A stretch of DNA of 48,546 nucleotides from assembly GCA_016463765.1 (NCBI GenBank), contig JAEMQS010000030.1, positions 1-48,546 of the forward strand, written 5' to 3'. Positions 23,778 through 31,480 of the stretch are shown here, one piece after another. Source of the stretch: Solirubrobacteraceae bacterium (GTDB lineage Bacteria; Actinomycetota; Thermoleophilia; Solirubrobacterales; Solirubrobacteraceae). How positions within the stretch are numbered: position 1 is the first letter of the stretch; the number at the start of each line of letters is the position of its first letter. Under the pieces are notes generated by a model. It was not told where the DNA came from and searched no databases. It saw only the letters and a list, made by a program, of their open reading frames with translations. The position numbers and the translations under genes were made by a program.

Positions 23778-24101
23778 TCAGCGATGGCGCCGGTCCCCGG
23801 ACCGCCCCGCGCCCGCCGTGCAGCGCAGTGACCGGACCCGTTCGGCCCCGAGCGCCTGGTTGAGGGCTGCCACGAGGGCCGGGCCCATGAGCTCGACCTC
23901 CTGCGCCCAGACCGCCGATCGGCACCGAACCGTCACCTCGCCGCCCTGTTCGGCGACCGGTTCGGCCTGCTCGGCGATGGCCGGGCCGACGGCCTCCGGC
24001 CACACCCGCTGCACGCTCGCCAGGCCGGTGAGCGGCGCGAGGTTCGCGGTGAGTGCCTCGACGGCGGTGCCCAGGGGACGGGGAACACGGCGGAATCTCA
24101 T
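23778..24101 (-). CDS. dciA: DUF721/DciA-family protein
   Basis: A 107-residue protein of the DciA (DUF721) family, the ancestral loader of the replicative helicase DnaB in bacteria without DnaC. The family core is visible: VQRVWPEAVGPAIAEQAEPV, then GGEVTVRCRSAVWAQEVELMGPALV and LNQALG, followed by the RSLRC strand. A short basic tail ends it. The ATG overlaps the recF stop by 1 nt, and the place between recF and gyrB is the usual one in actinobacteria. Its role in helicase loading here is inferred from the family. Confidence 0.9.
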   Translation of the reverse strand: MRFRRVPRPLGTAVEALTANLAPLTGLASVQRVWPEAVGPAIAEQAEPVAEQGGEVTVRCRSAVWAQEVELMGPALVAALNQALGAERVRSLRCTAGAGRSGDRRHR

Positions 24102-25210
24102 CAGGCGGCCTCCGCCTGGTCCGCCAGCGCCGCGCCGTCACGGACGGCGAGCCGGCAAACCGATGCCGCTGCCGCTCCCGGCACGTGCGCGAGGTCTGTC
24201 GTCGTGATGACGCTCTGACCCGGCCCGTCGAGCCGCGCGGCGAGCTTGCCGCGGCGCACGGGGTCAAGCTCGCTCATGACGTCGTCGAGCAGGAGCAGCG
24301 GAACGGCGCCACGCGCGTCGGCGAGGGCCTCGCGCTCGGCCAACAGCAGCGAGAGCAGACCCAGCCGCTGCTCGCCCTGTGAGCCGTACGCCCGCAGCTC
24401 ACGGCCGTCGCGCTGCAGGACGATCTCGTCGCGATGCGGGCCGTGGCCGGTGAACCCGCGCTCGAGATCGCCGTCCACGCGTTCGGCCAGCTCGGCCGCG
24501 AAGGCGTCAGCGTCTGCCGCCTGGGTCCGCGGGCGGTAGCGCAGCGTCGCATCGCCGGCCAGGCCCAGATCGCCGGCGGCACGAGCGAACGGCTCGGCCA
24601 GGAGGTCACACGCCTCGGCGCGGTGGTCGCGGAGGACGACGCCATGACGCGCGACCTCGGCGTCCCACGCCGGAAGCGACGCCCGTGACGCGCGACCAGT
24701 CCGGATCCGCGCGAGGAGCGCGTTGCGTTGCGCGACGGCCTGGCCGTACACCCGGCGGGTCTCGGCGCGCGCGGGCCATGCCGCGGCGATGACCTGGTCG
24801 AGGTGGCCGCGCCGCAGTGCCGGCGGACCCTTGACGAGGTCCAGGCGATCCGGGAGGAAGACCGACACGAGCGGGCGCGCCTGGACGTCGATCAGGCGCT
24901 CGACCTCCGCGCCGTCGGCCTTCAGCCGCTTCGGCTCACCGGGCTGGAACCCGACCGCCAGCGTGTGTTCGACCCCGTCCGCCGCTTCGAGGTCCAGGTC
25001 GATGTGCGTCGCCTGCGCCCCGAACCGCACGACCTCACGCTCGTTGGACGTCCGGCAGGACCGACCCGTGCAGCCGAAGTACAGCGCTTCGAGCAGGTTC
25101 GTCTTGCCCGCGCCGTTGCGGCCGTGGACCACCGTGAGGCCGGCGCCGAGCGCGACGTCCAGCCGGGCGTAGGTCCGGAACTCGCGAGCACGCAGCCGCC
25201 GGACCCGCAT
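24101..25210 (-). CDS. recF: DNA replication and repair protein RecF
   Basis: A 369-residue SMC-like ATPase that helps load RecA at gaps. The Walker A motif HGRNGAGKTN is near residues 29-38, the ABC-type signature region reads AYGSQGEQRLGLLSLLLAE and Walker B is PLLLLDDVMSELD. A further conserved segment is GPHRDEIVL. The N-terminus MRVRRLRAREFRTY is the canonical RecF start. It is 4 nt from dnaN, so both are co-transcribed. The extra C-terminal DLAHVPG segment is also typical. Confidence 0.96.
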   Translation of the reverse strand: MRVRRLRAREFRTYARLDVALGAGLTVVHGRNGAGKTNLLEALYFGCTGRSCRTSNEREVVRFGAQATHIDLDLEAADGVEHTLAVGFQPGEPKRLKADGAEVERLIDVQARPLVSVFLPDRLDLVKGPPALRRGHLDQVIAAAWPARAETRRVYGQAVAQRNALLARIRTGRASRASLPAWDAEVARHGVVLRDHRAEACDLLAEPFARAAGDLGLAGDATLRYRPRTQAADADAFAAELAERVDGDLERGFTGHGPHRDEIVLQRDGRELRAYGSQGEQRLGLLSLLLAEREALADARGAVPLLLLDDVMSELDPVRRGKLAARLDGPGQSVITTTDLAHVPGAAAASVCRLAVRDGAALADQAEAA

Positions 25211-25214
25211 CGCC

Positions 25215-26324
25215 CTAGACGTTCAGCCTGATCGGCATGATCAGGTACAGGAACCCGCTCTCGTCCGCGGACTCGATGAGCCCGGGACGCAGCGGGCTGA
25301 TCAGCCGCAGCTTCGCCTGCTCGGAGTCCACGCTCTCCAGGCCGTCGCGCAGGAACTCCGGGTTGAAGCCGATCTCGAACGGTTCGCCGGCGAACGGCAC
25401 GGGCAGCGACTCGGACGCCTCGCCGACATCGGGGGTCTGGGCCGACACCGTCAGCTCACCCTCGCTGAAGCGCAGTCGCAGCGGCGCGTTCTTCTGCGCC
25501 ATGAGGCTCATACGGCGGACGACCGCACGGACCTCTTCGCTGTCGACGATGAGGTCGTGCTCGTAGCTGTCGGGCAGCAGCTGGCGGTAGTTCGGGAACT
25601 GACCATCGATGAGCCGCGATGCGAGCACCGCGCCACCGACGCTGAAGACGACCTGGTTCTCCTGACGCGCGACGGTGAGCTCTGCGTCGTCGGCACCTTC
25701 AGCCAGCCGCGCGAGCTCTCCGAGCGCACGCGCCGGGACGTTGGCCTCGAACTCGCCGTCCAGCGGCGCCTCGAGCTTCGTCTCCTTCACCGAGAGCCGG
25801 TAGGAGTCCGTCGCGACCATCTTCAGGTCGGTGCCCGACGCGGAGACGAGGATGCCGGTGAGGATCGGCCGCGTCTCGTCCTTGGACGCCGAGCGCTCCA
25901 CCTTGCGCACCGTGGCGACGAACGCGTTCGCGGGCACGCGGACGATCGTGCCGTCGCTGGCATCCGGGAACGGCGGGAAGTCCTCGCCCCGCAGGGTGCG
26001 GACGTGGTAGCGGGCACTGCCGGAGACGATCTCGACGTCGCCCTCGCTGGGACGGAGTTCGAGCGAGACGTCCTTGGCGGGAAGGACCCGGGCGACATCG
26101 AGGAGCAGGCGTGCCGGAAGGACGACGGAGCCGTCGCGCTCGACGGTGGCCGGCAGCGGCACCCGGAGCCCGACCTCCATGTCTGTCGCGCGGAGTTCGG
26201 CGCGGCCGTCGGCGGTCACGACCTGCACCCCCGAGAGCGCCTGGACCGCACTACGGGTGGAGGCCACCCGCGCGGCGGCTCCGACCTGCGCGAGCAGGTC
26301 AGCGCTGGAGGTCTGCAGCTTCAC
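25215..26324 (-). CDS. dnaN: DNA polymerase III sliding clamp (beta subunit)
   Basis: A 369-residue ring-forming clamp that tethers polymerase III. It starts MKLQTSSADLLAQV and ends with YLIMPIRLNV, the latter being the usual C-terminal motif that lines the partner-binding pocket. Three repeated clamp folds are consistent with the length. The GTG at 26324 is chosen because CAGGAGAG lies 5 nt upstream; a longer frame starting at 26591 runs into dnaA and is rejected. It is separated from dnaA by 139 nt with DnaA-box-like sites, so it probably has its own promoter. Confidence 0.97.
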   Translation of the reverse strand: MKLQTSSADLLAQVGAAARVASTRSAVQALSGVQVVTADGRAELRATDMEVGLRVPLPATVERDGSVVLPARLLLDVARVLPAKDVSLELRPSEGDVEIVSGSARYHVRTLRGEDFPPFPDASDGTIVRVPANAFVATVRKVERSASKDETRPILTGILVSASGTDLKMVATDSYRLSVKETKLEAPLDGEFEANVPARALGELARLAEGADDAELTVARQENQVVFSVGGAVLASRLIDGQFPNYRQLLPDSYEHDLIVDSEEVRAVVRRMSLMAQKNAPLRLRFSEGELTVSAQTPDVGEASESLPVPFAGEPFEIGFNPEFLRDGLESVDSEQAKLRLISPLRPGLIESADESGFLYLIMPIRLNV

Positions 26325-26363
26325 GATGCTCTCCTGGAATGAATAGGAAGAAGTAGTAGGGGG

Positions 26364-26380
26364 TGTGGAGATGTGGACAT
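26364..26380. promoter_or_regulatory. Tandem DnaA-box-like sites between dnaA and dnaN
   Basis: TGTGGAGAT (26364-26372) and TGTGGACAT (26372-26380) are complements of ATCTCCACA and ATGTCCACA, near the TTGTCCACA box. A further TGTGCACAG lies in the end of dnaA at 26476-26484. The whole gap is only 139 nt, short for an actinobacterial origin, so a regulatory role at dnaN is also possible. Confidence 0.45.
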
Positions 26381-26463
26381 GCCCCGAAAGTGCCGCAACG
26401 TGCGGGGGGACGATGCACATCCCGCCTGTGCGCGCGAGTGCGCAAGTCTGCCAGCAACCGCGG

Positions 26464-27924
26464 TCACGACGGCGATGTGCACAGCCGGGCGGCCAGTGCG
26501 CGGACGGTGTCGTAGGCCTCGGGGTCGGCCGCGATGCGCTCGGTGGTGCGCTTGCAGGCATGCATGACGGTCGTGTGGTTGCGCCCGCCAAACGCCCGCC
26601 CGATGGACGGCAGGCTCTCGGAGGTGTGCTCGCGTGCGAGGTACATCGCGACCTGACGTGGCCACGCGATGGTCGCGGTCCGGCTGGTGGAGAGCAGGTC
26701 GTCGAGCGTGATGCCGAAGGCCTCGCACGTCGCGCGCTGGATGTCGTCGACGGTGGGCGCCGGCCGGTTGGAGAGCAGCGCGCTCGGCGTCCCGGGGGTC
26801 GGGCGCCGCGACTCGGGATAGAGGCCGTCGAGGACCTCGTGGGCCAAGGCCGTGTCGATGGGCCGCCCCGTGAGCGAGTGGTAGGCGACGACGCGGATCA
26901 GCGCACCCTCGAGTGCGCGGATGTTGTCGGTGATGCGGTCCGCGATGACGGTGAGCGCCGCAGGATCGGCGAGTTCGATGCCGTCGTGCTGGACGCGCTT
27001 GCGGAGGACCGCGAGGCGGATGCCGTGGTCGGGCCGGGCGATCTCGCAGACCAGGCCTGCCTCGAATCGCTCGCGCAGGCGGTCCTCGAGTGACTCGAGG
27101 TCGCGCGGGAGGGAGTCCGAGGTGAGCACGAGCTGCGCGCCGGCATCGTGCAGCGCGTTGAAGGTGTGGAAGAACTCCTCCTCGGTGCGCGCCTTGCTCG
27201 CGAGGAACTGCACGTCGTCGACGAGCAGGATGTCCGCGCGGCGGAAGCGGCCCTTGAAGTCATCCACACGGCCTGTGCGCAACGCGGCCACGAAATCCCC
27301 GGTGAAGCGCTCCGTCGTCGTGTACCGCACCGTCAGCCCGGCGCCGAACGCGCGGATGTAGTTGCCGATGGCGTGCAGGAGGTGGGTCTTGCCGACACCC
27401 GGGGGTCCGTACAGGAAGAGCGGGTTGTAGGCCTGGCCGGGGAGCTCGGAGACCGCGAGGGCGGCGGCGTGGGCGAGCTGGTTCGACGTGCCGATGACGA
27501 ACTGGTCGAAGTTCAGCTTGGGGTTGAAGCGATCGTCGGCATCGGCGAGCGGCGCGTCGTCGTCGTCCCGCGTGTGGGCGGTGTGGTGCCGGCCCGCCGG
27601 GGGATGCTGGGGGCGTGGCCGCGGAGCGCCTGAGGATGCCGACGCGAGATCGACGGTCGCCTCGGGCCCGAGGACGGCGGCGGCGCAGGCCTGCAGGACG
27701 CGGTCGAAGCGGTCGGCGACCCATGAGCGCAGGGCGTCGGGGACCTCGAGGACGAGGACGGTGTCGCGCAGCTCGATCGGCTGGACGGGTGCGAGCCAGA
27801 TGTCGAAGGCCTGATCCCCGACGGCGTCCCGGAGTTCTTCGCGAATGCGGCGCCAGGCGGCGTCGAGATGGGGGTCGTGAGCAGGCGTGGGTGACTCCGG
27901 AACGAGCAGGTGCAGCGGGACGAT
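26464..27924 (-). CDS. dnaA: Chromosomal replication initiator DnaA, non-canonical start
   Basis: AAA+ initiator that melts the origin. Domain I is seen as AWRRIREELRDAVGDQAFDIW, followed by a Pro/His/Asp-rich linker. Domain III follows with NPLFLYGPPGVGKTHLLHA (Walker A), ILLVDDVQF (Walker B) and RALEGALIRV. Domain IV ends with the DnaA signature near SLPSIGRAFGGRNHTTVMHA. The frame is closed by TAA at 27960-27958 and contains no ATG, GTG or TTG before 27330, which lies inside domain III. Domain I therefore must start from a rare codon: ATC 27924 (used here), CTG 27915, CTG 27909, or ATT 27846, which would cut domain I. None has a clear ribosome site. A sequence error or a frameshift from GTG 27963 is the alternative. 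Confidence 0.93.
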   Translation of the reverse strand: MVPLHLLVPESPTPAHDPHLDAAWRRIREELRDAVGDQAFDIWLAPVQPIELRDTVLVLEVPDALRSWVADRFDRVLQACAAAVLGPEATVDLASASSGAPRPRPQHPPAGRHHTAHTRDDDDAPLADADDRFNPKLNFDQFVIGTSNQLAHAAALAVSELPGQAYNPLFLYGPPGVGKTHLLHAIGNYIRAFGAGLTVRYTTTERFTGDFVAALRTGRVDDFKGRFRRADILLVDDVQFLASKARTEEEFFHTFNALHDAGAQLVLTSDSLPRDLESLEDRLRERFEAGLVCEIARPDHGIRLAVLRKRVQHDGIELADPAALTVIADRITDNIRALEGALIRVVAYHSLTGRPIDTALAHEVLDGLYPESRRPTPGTPSALLSNRPAPTVDDIQRATCEAFGITLDDLLSTSRTATIAWPRQVAMYLAREHTSESLPSIGRAFGGRNHTTVMHACKRTTERIAADPEAYDTVRALAARLCTSPS

Positions 27925-27960
27925 GGAGGGCCGCGAGGACCCGGGAGGGCGTCGAACTTA

Positions 27961-28079
27961 GCACGCGGTAAGAGGGCGCGGGACGGGTCTGCGAGACGGT
28001 CCCGCACACAGCGGAAAAAGGGTGTGCACAAGTCCGTGCGAGCCTGTGGACGGCCGAGTGGACTACCCTGTGGAAACTC
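27961..28079. other. Probable oriC / dnaA-rpmH divergent region
   Basis: The only divergent gap between the leftward dnaA run and the rightward rpmH run. It contains three DnaA-box-like sites on one strand: TGTGCACAA (28023-28031), TGTGGACGG (28045-28053, the same string as upstream of gyrB) and TGTGGAAAC (28069-28077). A small A-rich patch is near 28013-28020. The gap is short and no long AT-rich unwinding element is seen, so the origin may extend into the dnaA-dnaN gap. Confidence 0.55.
28064..28069 (+). promoter_or_regulatory. -10 element TACCCT of rpmH
   Basis: TACCCT ends 10 nt before the rpmH ATG and overlaps by one base the third DnaA-box-like site. No Shine-Dalgarno is present, so the mRNA may be leaderless or nearly so. 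DnaA bound here would block the promoter. Confidence 0.45.
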
Positions 28080-28214
28080 ATGAAGCGCACCTATCAGCCC
28101 AAGAAGCGCAAGCGCGCTCGCACGCACGGATTCCGCCAGCGGATGCAGACGAAGGCCGGACGCGTCGTCTTGAAGCGCCGCCGGGCCAAGGGCCGCAAGC
28201 GTCTGACCGTCTGA
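28080..28214 (+). CDS. rpmH: 50S ribosomal protein bL34
   Basis: A 44-residue, very basic protein beginning [15 protein letters not shown] and ending in [13 protein letters not shown], the full pattern of bL34. It sits in the large ribosomal subunit. The gene is placed first in the rpmH, rnpA, yidD, yidC, jag run that flanks the origin in most bacteria. It is too short for standard gene-finding length cut-offs. The rnpA GTG begins 11 nt after its stop. Confidence 0.97.
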   Translation: MKRTYQPKKRKRARTHGFRQRMQTKAGRVVLKRRRAKGRKRLTV

Positions 28215-28225
28215 GGTCGGCTGCG

Positions 28226-28630
28226 GTGGACCAGCTGCCGCACAAGATCGCCGCACCCCGTCGCGCCAAGCGCGGACGCCTGTCGCGCAGCGCCGAGTTC
28301 GAGCGCGTGTACCGCCAGGGTCGTTCGCACGGCGGGCGGTATCTCGTGCTGCACGTGTTCCCACGCGACGCCCGCGAACCCGCCGACAGCGCGCGGCTCG
28401 GCCTCTCGGTCTCCCGGAAGGTCGGCGGCGCCGTCGAGCGCAACCGCGTCAAGCGTCTGCTCCGGGAGGCCTTTGCCGGTCTGGCCGAGCGGGTGCCGGC
28501 GGACCACGATGTCGTCATCGTGGCGCGCCCCGGCGCCCTGGAGCTCTGCGACCGCGACGGCCTAGAGGGCGTCCGCGGCGCGATCAGCGAGCTGCTGGAC
28601 AAGGCCGGGCTGCCCGCGGCGGACGCGTGA
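28226..28630 (+). CDS. rnpA: Ribonuclease P protein component
   Basis: A 134-residue basic protein that assists the RNase P RNA in tRNA 5' maturation. The start of the fold reads [21 protein letters not shown], followed by [27 protein letters not shown], which is the RNR signature region. The GTG at 28226 gives a normal N-terminal extension and lies 11 nt after rpmH. The stop overlaps the yidD GTG by 4 nt. Confidence 0.95.
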   Translation: MDQLPHKIAAPRRAKRGRLSRSAEFERVYRQGRSHGGRYLVLHVFPRDAREPADSARLGLSVSRKVGGAVERNRVKRLLREAFAGLAERVPADHDVVIVARPGALELCDRDGLEGVRGAISELLDKAGLPAADA

Positions 28631-28887
28631 GCCCGGCGCGCCGCGTCGTGGTTGCACCCATCCGGCTGTATCAGCGGGTGATCTCGCCGGCGCTGCCCCG
28701 GCGCTGCAAGTACGAGCCGACGTGCTCGCACTACGCCGCGCAGGCGATCGAGCGGTACGGCATACTCCGCGGGCTCGTGCTGGCGACGTGGCGTGTGCTG
28801 CGCTGCAACCCGTTCAGCCACGGCGGCTATGACCCCGTCGAGGCCCAGCGCGTGTTCTCCCATCCCCGTCGCGCCGCGCGCAGCTAG
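28627..28887 (+). CDS. yidD: Membrane protein insertion efficiency factor YidD
   Basis: An 86-residue protein with the full family pattern: [13 protein letters not shown] near residue 12, then [20 protein letters not shown], then [16 protein letters not shown]. The three cysteines of the family are present. YidD is thought to help YidC-dependent insertion at the inner face of the membrane. The GTG start overlaps rnpA by 4 nt, and yidC starts 3 nt after the stop. Confidence 0.96.
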   Translation: MSPARRVVVAPIRLYQRVISPALPRRCKYEPTCSHYAAQAIERYGILRGLVLATWRVLRCNPFSHGGYDPVEAQRVFSHPRRAARS

Positions 28888-28890
28888 ACC

Positions 28891-29820
28891 GTGATCCTCG
28901 CCAACATCTTCCAGCCGCTCATCGACATCTTCGAGCCGGTGCTCGTGTTCATGCACAGCATCGTCGGCTCGTGGGGATGGGCGATCGTTCTCATGACCGT
29001 CGCGATCCGAGCGCTGCTGCTGCCGCTCGCGATCAAGCAGTACCGCTCCATGCGCGCGCTGAGTGAGCTCGCGCCGGAGATCAAGAAGCTGCAGGAGAAG
29101 TACAAGGACGACAAGCAGCGCCAGCAGCAGGAGATGATGAAGTTCTACCAGGAGAACAAGGTGAATCCGTTCGCCTCGTGTCTCCCGCTGGTGGCCCAGC
29201 TGCCGGTGTTCCTGGCGCTGTTCTACCTGCTCCAGCAGGACCTCAAGCTGGAGATCTGCGGCGATCAGCTGCGGGCCGCGGGCAAGGCGACCGGCGACGC
29301 GCTGAAGAACACGACGTGTGGGTCGCTGAACCCGCCCGGCAATCCGGAGACGTTCCTGTTCATCCCGGATCTCACCGCGAAGGCCACGGGCAGCGTCCTC
29401 ATCATCCTCATCGTCCTGTACGTGACGTCGCAGCTGCTGTCGAGCATCCTCATGCCGTCGACGGTGGACAAGACGCAGCGCATGATCTTCATGGCGCTGC
29501 CGTTCATCTTCGTCCCGTTCATCATCGGTTTCCCGGCCGGTCTGATCCTCTACTGGATCACCACCAACCTGTGGACCGTCGGGCAGCAGGTCGCGCTGCG
29601 CAAGATCTACGGCGCGCCGAAGCCACCCGAACCTGGGGACAGCCCGTTCAGTGGGTTGATGGACCAGATCCGGGGCGAGAAGAAGGAACCCGCGGCGGCC
29701 ACGGCGGGCGGTGGCGGCAACGGCTCGAGCGCGAAGCCGACGAGCGGGCCGAAGAAGCCCGCCGGACCACCACCTTCGTCGCCACGGAAGAAGAAGAAGC
29801 GATCGGGGAGACGACGATGA
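28891..29820 (+). CDS. yidC: Membrane protein insertase YidC/Oxa1
   Basis: A 309-residue insertase. Hydrophobic segments appear at about 28-48, 95-112, 165-190 and 200-235. The Oxa1 core has the LPLAIKQYRSM arginine-bearing helix, NPFASCLPLVAQLPVFLALF, and WITTNLWTVGQQ near the end. The cytoplasmic C-terminal tail is rich in Gly, Ser, Pro and Lys and ends KKKKRSGRRR, as in insertases that contact ribosomes. Between the second and third helices an outer loop holds two cysteines (EICGDQ and NTTCGSL), which could form a disulfide. GTG is the likely start. The stop overlaps the jag ATG by 4 nt. Confidence 0.95.
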   Translation: MILANIFQPLIDIFEPVLVFMHSIVGSWGWAIVLMTVAIRALLLPLAIKQYRSMRALSELAPEIKKLQEKYKDDKQRQQQEMMKFYQENKVNPFASCLPLVAQLPVFLALFYLLQQDLKLEICGDQLRAAGKATGDALKNTTCGSLNPPGNPETFLFIPDLTAKATGSVLIILIVLYVTSQLLSSILMPSTVDKTQRMIFMALPFIFVPFIIGFPAGLILYWITTNLWTVGQQVALRKIYGAPKPPEPGDSPFSGLMDQIRGEKKEPAAATAGGGGNGSSAKPTSGPKKPAGPPPSSPRKKKKRSGRRR

Positions 29821-30281
29821 GCGCGCCTGCTGATGCGGTCCGGGAGCTGGTCGAGCGCGTGGCGGCCGGCCTGGAGCTGGCTGGCCCGGTCGAGGTGGTC
29901 GAGACGGAGGAGGAGATCGTCGCGACGCTGCATGGCGAGGACCTTGGGCTCTTCATCGGCCGGCACGGATCCACGATCGACGCGGTCCAGCATCTCGCGC
30001 AGCGGGTGGCGCACAAGGCCGGGAGCACCGGCGTGCGGATCGTCGTCGACGCAGAGGGCTATCGCGAGCGCCGGCGCAACGCGCTGGAGCGCCAGGCAGA
30101 CCGCGCGGCGCACGACGCCCTGCGCACCCGTCAGGCGGTGGCGCTCGACGCGATGACGGCGAGCGAGCGCAAGCTCGTGCACGAGTACCTGCGCGATCGC
30201 GGGGACGTCGAGACGTACAGCGAGGGCGACGAGCCCGATCGCCACCTCGTGGTTGCCCCCGCGGGCAACGCTACGACCTGA
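29817..30281 (+). CDS. jag: KH and R3H domain RNA-binding protein Jag/KhpB
   Basis: A 154-residue RNA-binding protein. The KH domain has the loop GLFIGRHGSTIDAVQHL near residues 42-58. The R3H domain has SERKLVHEYLRDRGDVETYSEG with the Arg and His spaced RxxxH. The N-terminal Jag-N domain found in firmicute proteins is absent, as usual in actinobacteria. It is translationally coupled to yidC by a 4-nt overlap. A parS-like inverted repeat begins 7 nt after the stop. Confidence 0.94.
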   Translation: MSAPADAVRELVERVAAGLELAGPVEVVETEEEIVATLHGEDLGLFIGRHGSTIDAVQHLAQRVAHKAGSTGVRIVVDAEGYRERRRNALERQADRAAHDALRTRQAVALDAMTASERKLVHEYLRDRGDVETYSEGDEPDRHLVVAPAGNATT

Positions 30282-30287
30282 CCCGAC

Positions 30288-30314
30288 GTTTCACGTTTTT
30301 CTCCCCCGTGAAAC
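30288..30314. repeat. Split parS-like palindrome after jag
   Basis: GTTTCACG (30288-30295) and CGTGAAAC (30307-30314) are perfect complements separated by 11 nt. Together they are the two halves of the parS consensus TGTTTCACGTGAAACA, with the right half complete to its final A. It could bind ParB, encoded about 2 kb away, or act as a terminator hairpin after jag. Confidence 0.5.
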
Positions 30315-30327
30315 ACTACGGGGCGTG

Positions 30328-30678
30328 ATGACCGACCGTGATCGCGGGCTGCTCGCCGGCGTGCTCCTCAGCTCCGGCTCGTTCGGGGGCGACGGAAAAC
30401 AGCCCCAGGTGACGCTGCGCATGCATGTCCGACACGAGGATCTCCTGCGCTGGATCACCGACCAGGTCCCTGGTAGCAAGCTCTACGGCCCGTACGCGCA
30501 CGGCGGGCGGGAGTACTTCCAGTGGATGGCGCGAGGCGACGCCCTCGTCCACCATCTCCTTCCGCTCCTGGAGGAGACACTGACGCCTGAGCTCGACCCG
30601 CCTGCCCATGAGCGACTGACCGACATGACCACGCGCTACGCCGAGGCCATCGCCCGTTCGCGGGGCCGCGCGTCATGA
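30328..30678 (+). CDS. Single LAGLIDADG-fold protein, catalytic residue lost
   Basis: A 116-residue protein. Residues 7-80 follow the LAGLIDADG homing-endonuclease pattern: LLAGVLLSSGSF at the core helix, QVTLRMHVRHEDLLRWITDQV, then GSKLYGPYAHGGREYFQWMA and a DALVHHLLPLL ending. The acid that should end the LAGLIDADG helix is replaced by Ser, so DNA cleavage is not expected. A helical tail follows. DNA-binding use of inactive LAGLIDADG domains is known in actinobacterial WhiA. The gene sits between jag and rsmG, overlaps the rsmG ATG by 4 nt and shows no target intron or intein, so it looks like a settled host gene. ATG 30328 is used; GTG 30325 is equally possible. Confidence 0.75.
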   Translation: MTDRDRGLLAGVLLSSGSFGGDGKQPQVTLRMHVRHEDLLRWITDQVPGSKLYGPYAHGGREYFQWMARGDALVHHLLPLLEETLTPELDPPAHERLTDMTTRYAEAIARSRGRAS

Positions 30679-31379
30679 GCGTGGAGAACCACCTCGCCGA
30701 CCTTGCCCGGCGTTTCGACCTGCCTGCCACCGCGCCCGCGGCGCTCGGTGCGTACCTCGAACTGCTCGCGAACGACCCGACCGCCCCGACGACCGTCACC
30801 GACCCCCGGCGGGCCATCGACGAGCACCTTGCCGATGCGCTGGTGGCCTTGGAGCTCGATGTCGTCCGGGGTGCGCGGAGGATGGCCGACCTCGGGTCGG
30901 GTGCCGGCGTTCCCGGGATCCCGCTGGCCGTCGCGTGCCCCGACGCGCACGTGTCCCTGGTCGACAGCCTGGAGCGCAAGGGCGCCTTTCTCCGTCGCGC
31001 CATCGAGGTGACCGGGGTCACGAACGCCGACGTCGCGGTGGCGCGCGCCGAGAGCTGGCCCGAGGGTCTGGGCCGCCACGACCTGATCCTCGTGCGCGCC
31101 GTCGCGCCCCTGGCTGTCCTGGCGGAGTACGCCGCGCCTCTCCTGGCGCTCGAAGGCCACCTGGTCGCGTGGAAGGGCCAGCCCGACGCCTCCGAAGAGG
31201 CCGACGCAGCTGCGGCCGCCGACATCCTCGGGCTCGAACTGCAGCCACGCCGGCCGGTGACGCCCTGGCCGGGGGCCGAGCGCCGGAGCCTCTACGTGCT
31301 GCGCAAGGTCCGCGAGACACCGCCCGGGTATCCCCGCCGCCCGGGCATGGCCCGGAAGCGCCCCCTGCGCGCCGCCTGA
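30675..31379 (+). CDS. rsmG: 16S rRNA (guanine-N7) methyltransferase RsmG
   Basis: A 234-residue SAM-dependent methyltransferase that modifies G527 (E. coli numbering) of 16S rRNA. The SAM pocket reads ADLGSGAGVPGIPLAV, followed by SLVDSLERKGAFLRRA and a DLILVRAVAPL strand. A C-terminal basic extension (PRRPGMARKRP) is typical of actinobacterial members. The ATG overlaps the LAGLIDADG-fold gene by 4 nt. Loss of RsmG gives low-level streptomycin resistance in other bacteria. The parA unit starts about 100 nt after the stop. Confidence 0.95.
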   Translation: MSVENHLADLARRFDLPATAPAALGAYLELLANDPTAPTTVTDPRRAIDEHLADALVALELDVVRGARRMADLGSGAGVPGIPLAVACPDAHVSLVDSLERKGAFLRRAIEVTGVTNADVAVARAESWPEGLGRHDLILVRAVAPLAVLAEYAAPLLALEGHLVAWKGQPDASEEADAAAAADILGLELQPRRPVTPWPGAERRSLYVLRKVRETPPGYPRRPGMARKRPLRAA

Positions 31380-31415
31380 CGCGGACGGCGCACGTTTCGC
31401 CGCATATTGCGCCCG

Positions 31416-31434
31416 ACTCTGCACCAAGAGTGCA
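31416..31434. promoter_or_regulatory. Overlapping inverted repeats upstream of parA
   Basis: TGCAC-CAAGA-GTGCA (31420-31434) overlaps ACTCT-GCACCA-AGAGT (31416-31431). The site lies just upstream of the expected parA -35, where an autoregulator could bind. Confidence 0.35.
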
Positions 31435-31465
31435 ACGCGCCCTGCGTCGGGACCCGACCGACGGC

Positions 31466-31471
31466 TACGCT
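31466..31471 (+). promoter_or_regulatory. -10 element TACGCT of parA
   Basis: TACGCT ends 9 nt before the parA ATG and no ribosome site is present, pointing to a leaderless parAB mRNA. Confidence 0.45.
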
Positions 31472-31480
31472 GGCGGGCGC

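Noticed and set aside
26325..26591. N-terminal extension of dnaN to 26591
   Set aside because: It would overlap dnaA, and a good ribosome site precedes GTG 26324, which gives the conserved N-terminus.
27961..27963. GTG 27963 as the dnaA start
   Set aside because: It is in a different frame from DnaA domain I and would need a frameshift; kept only as an alternative explanation.
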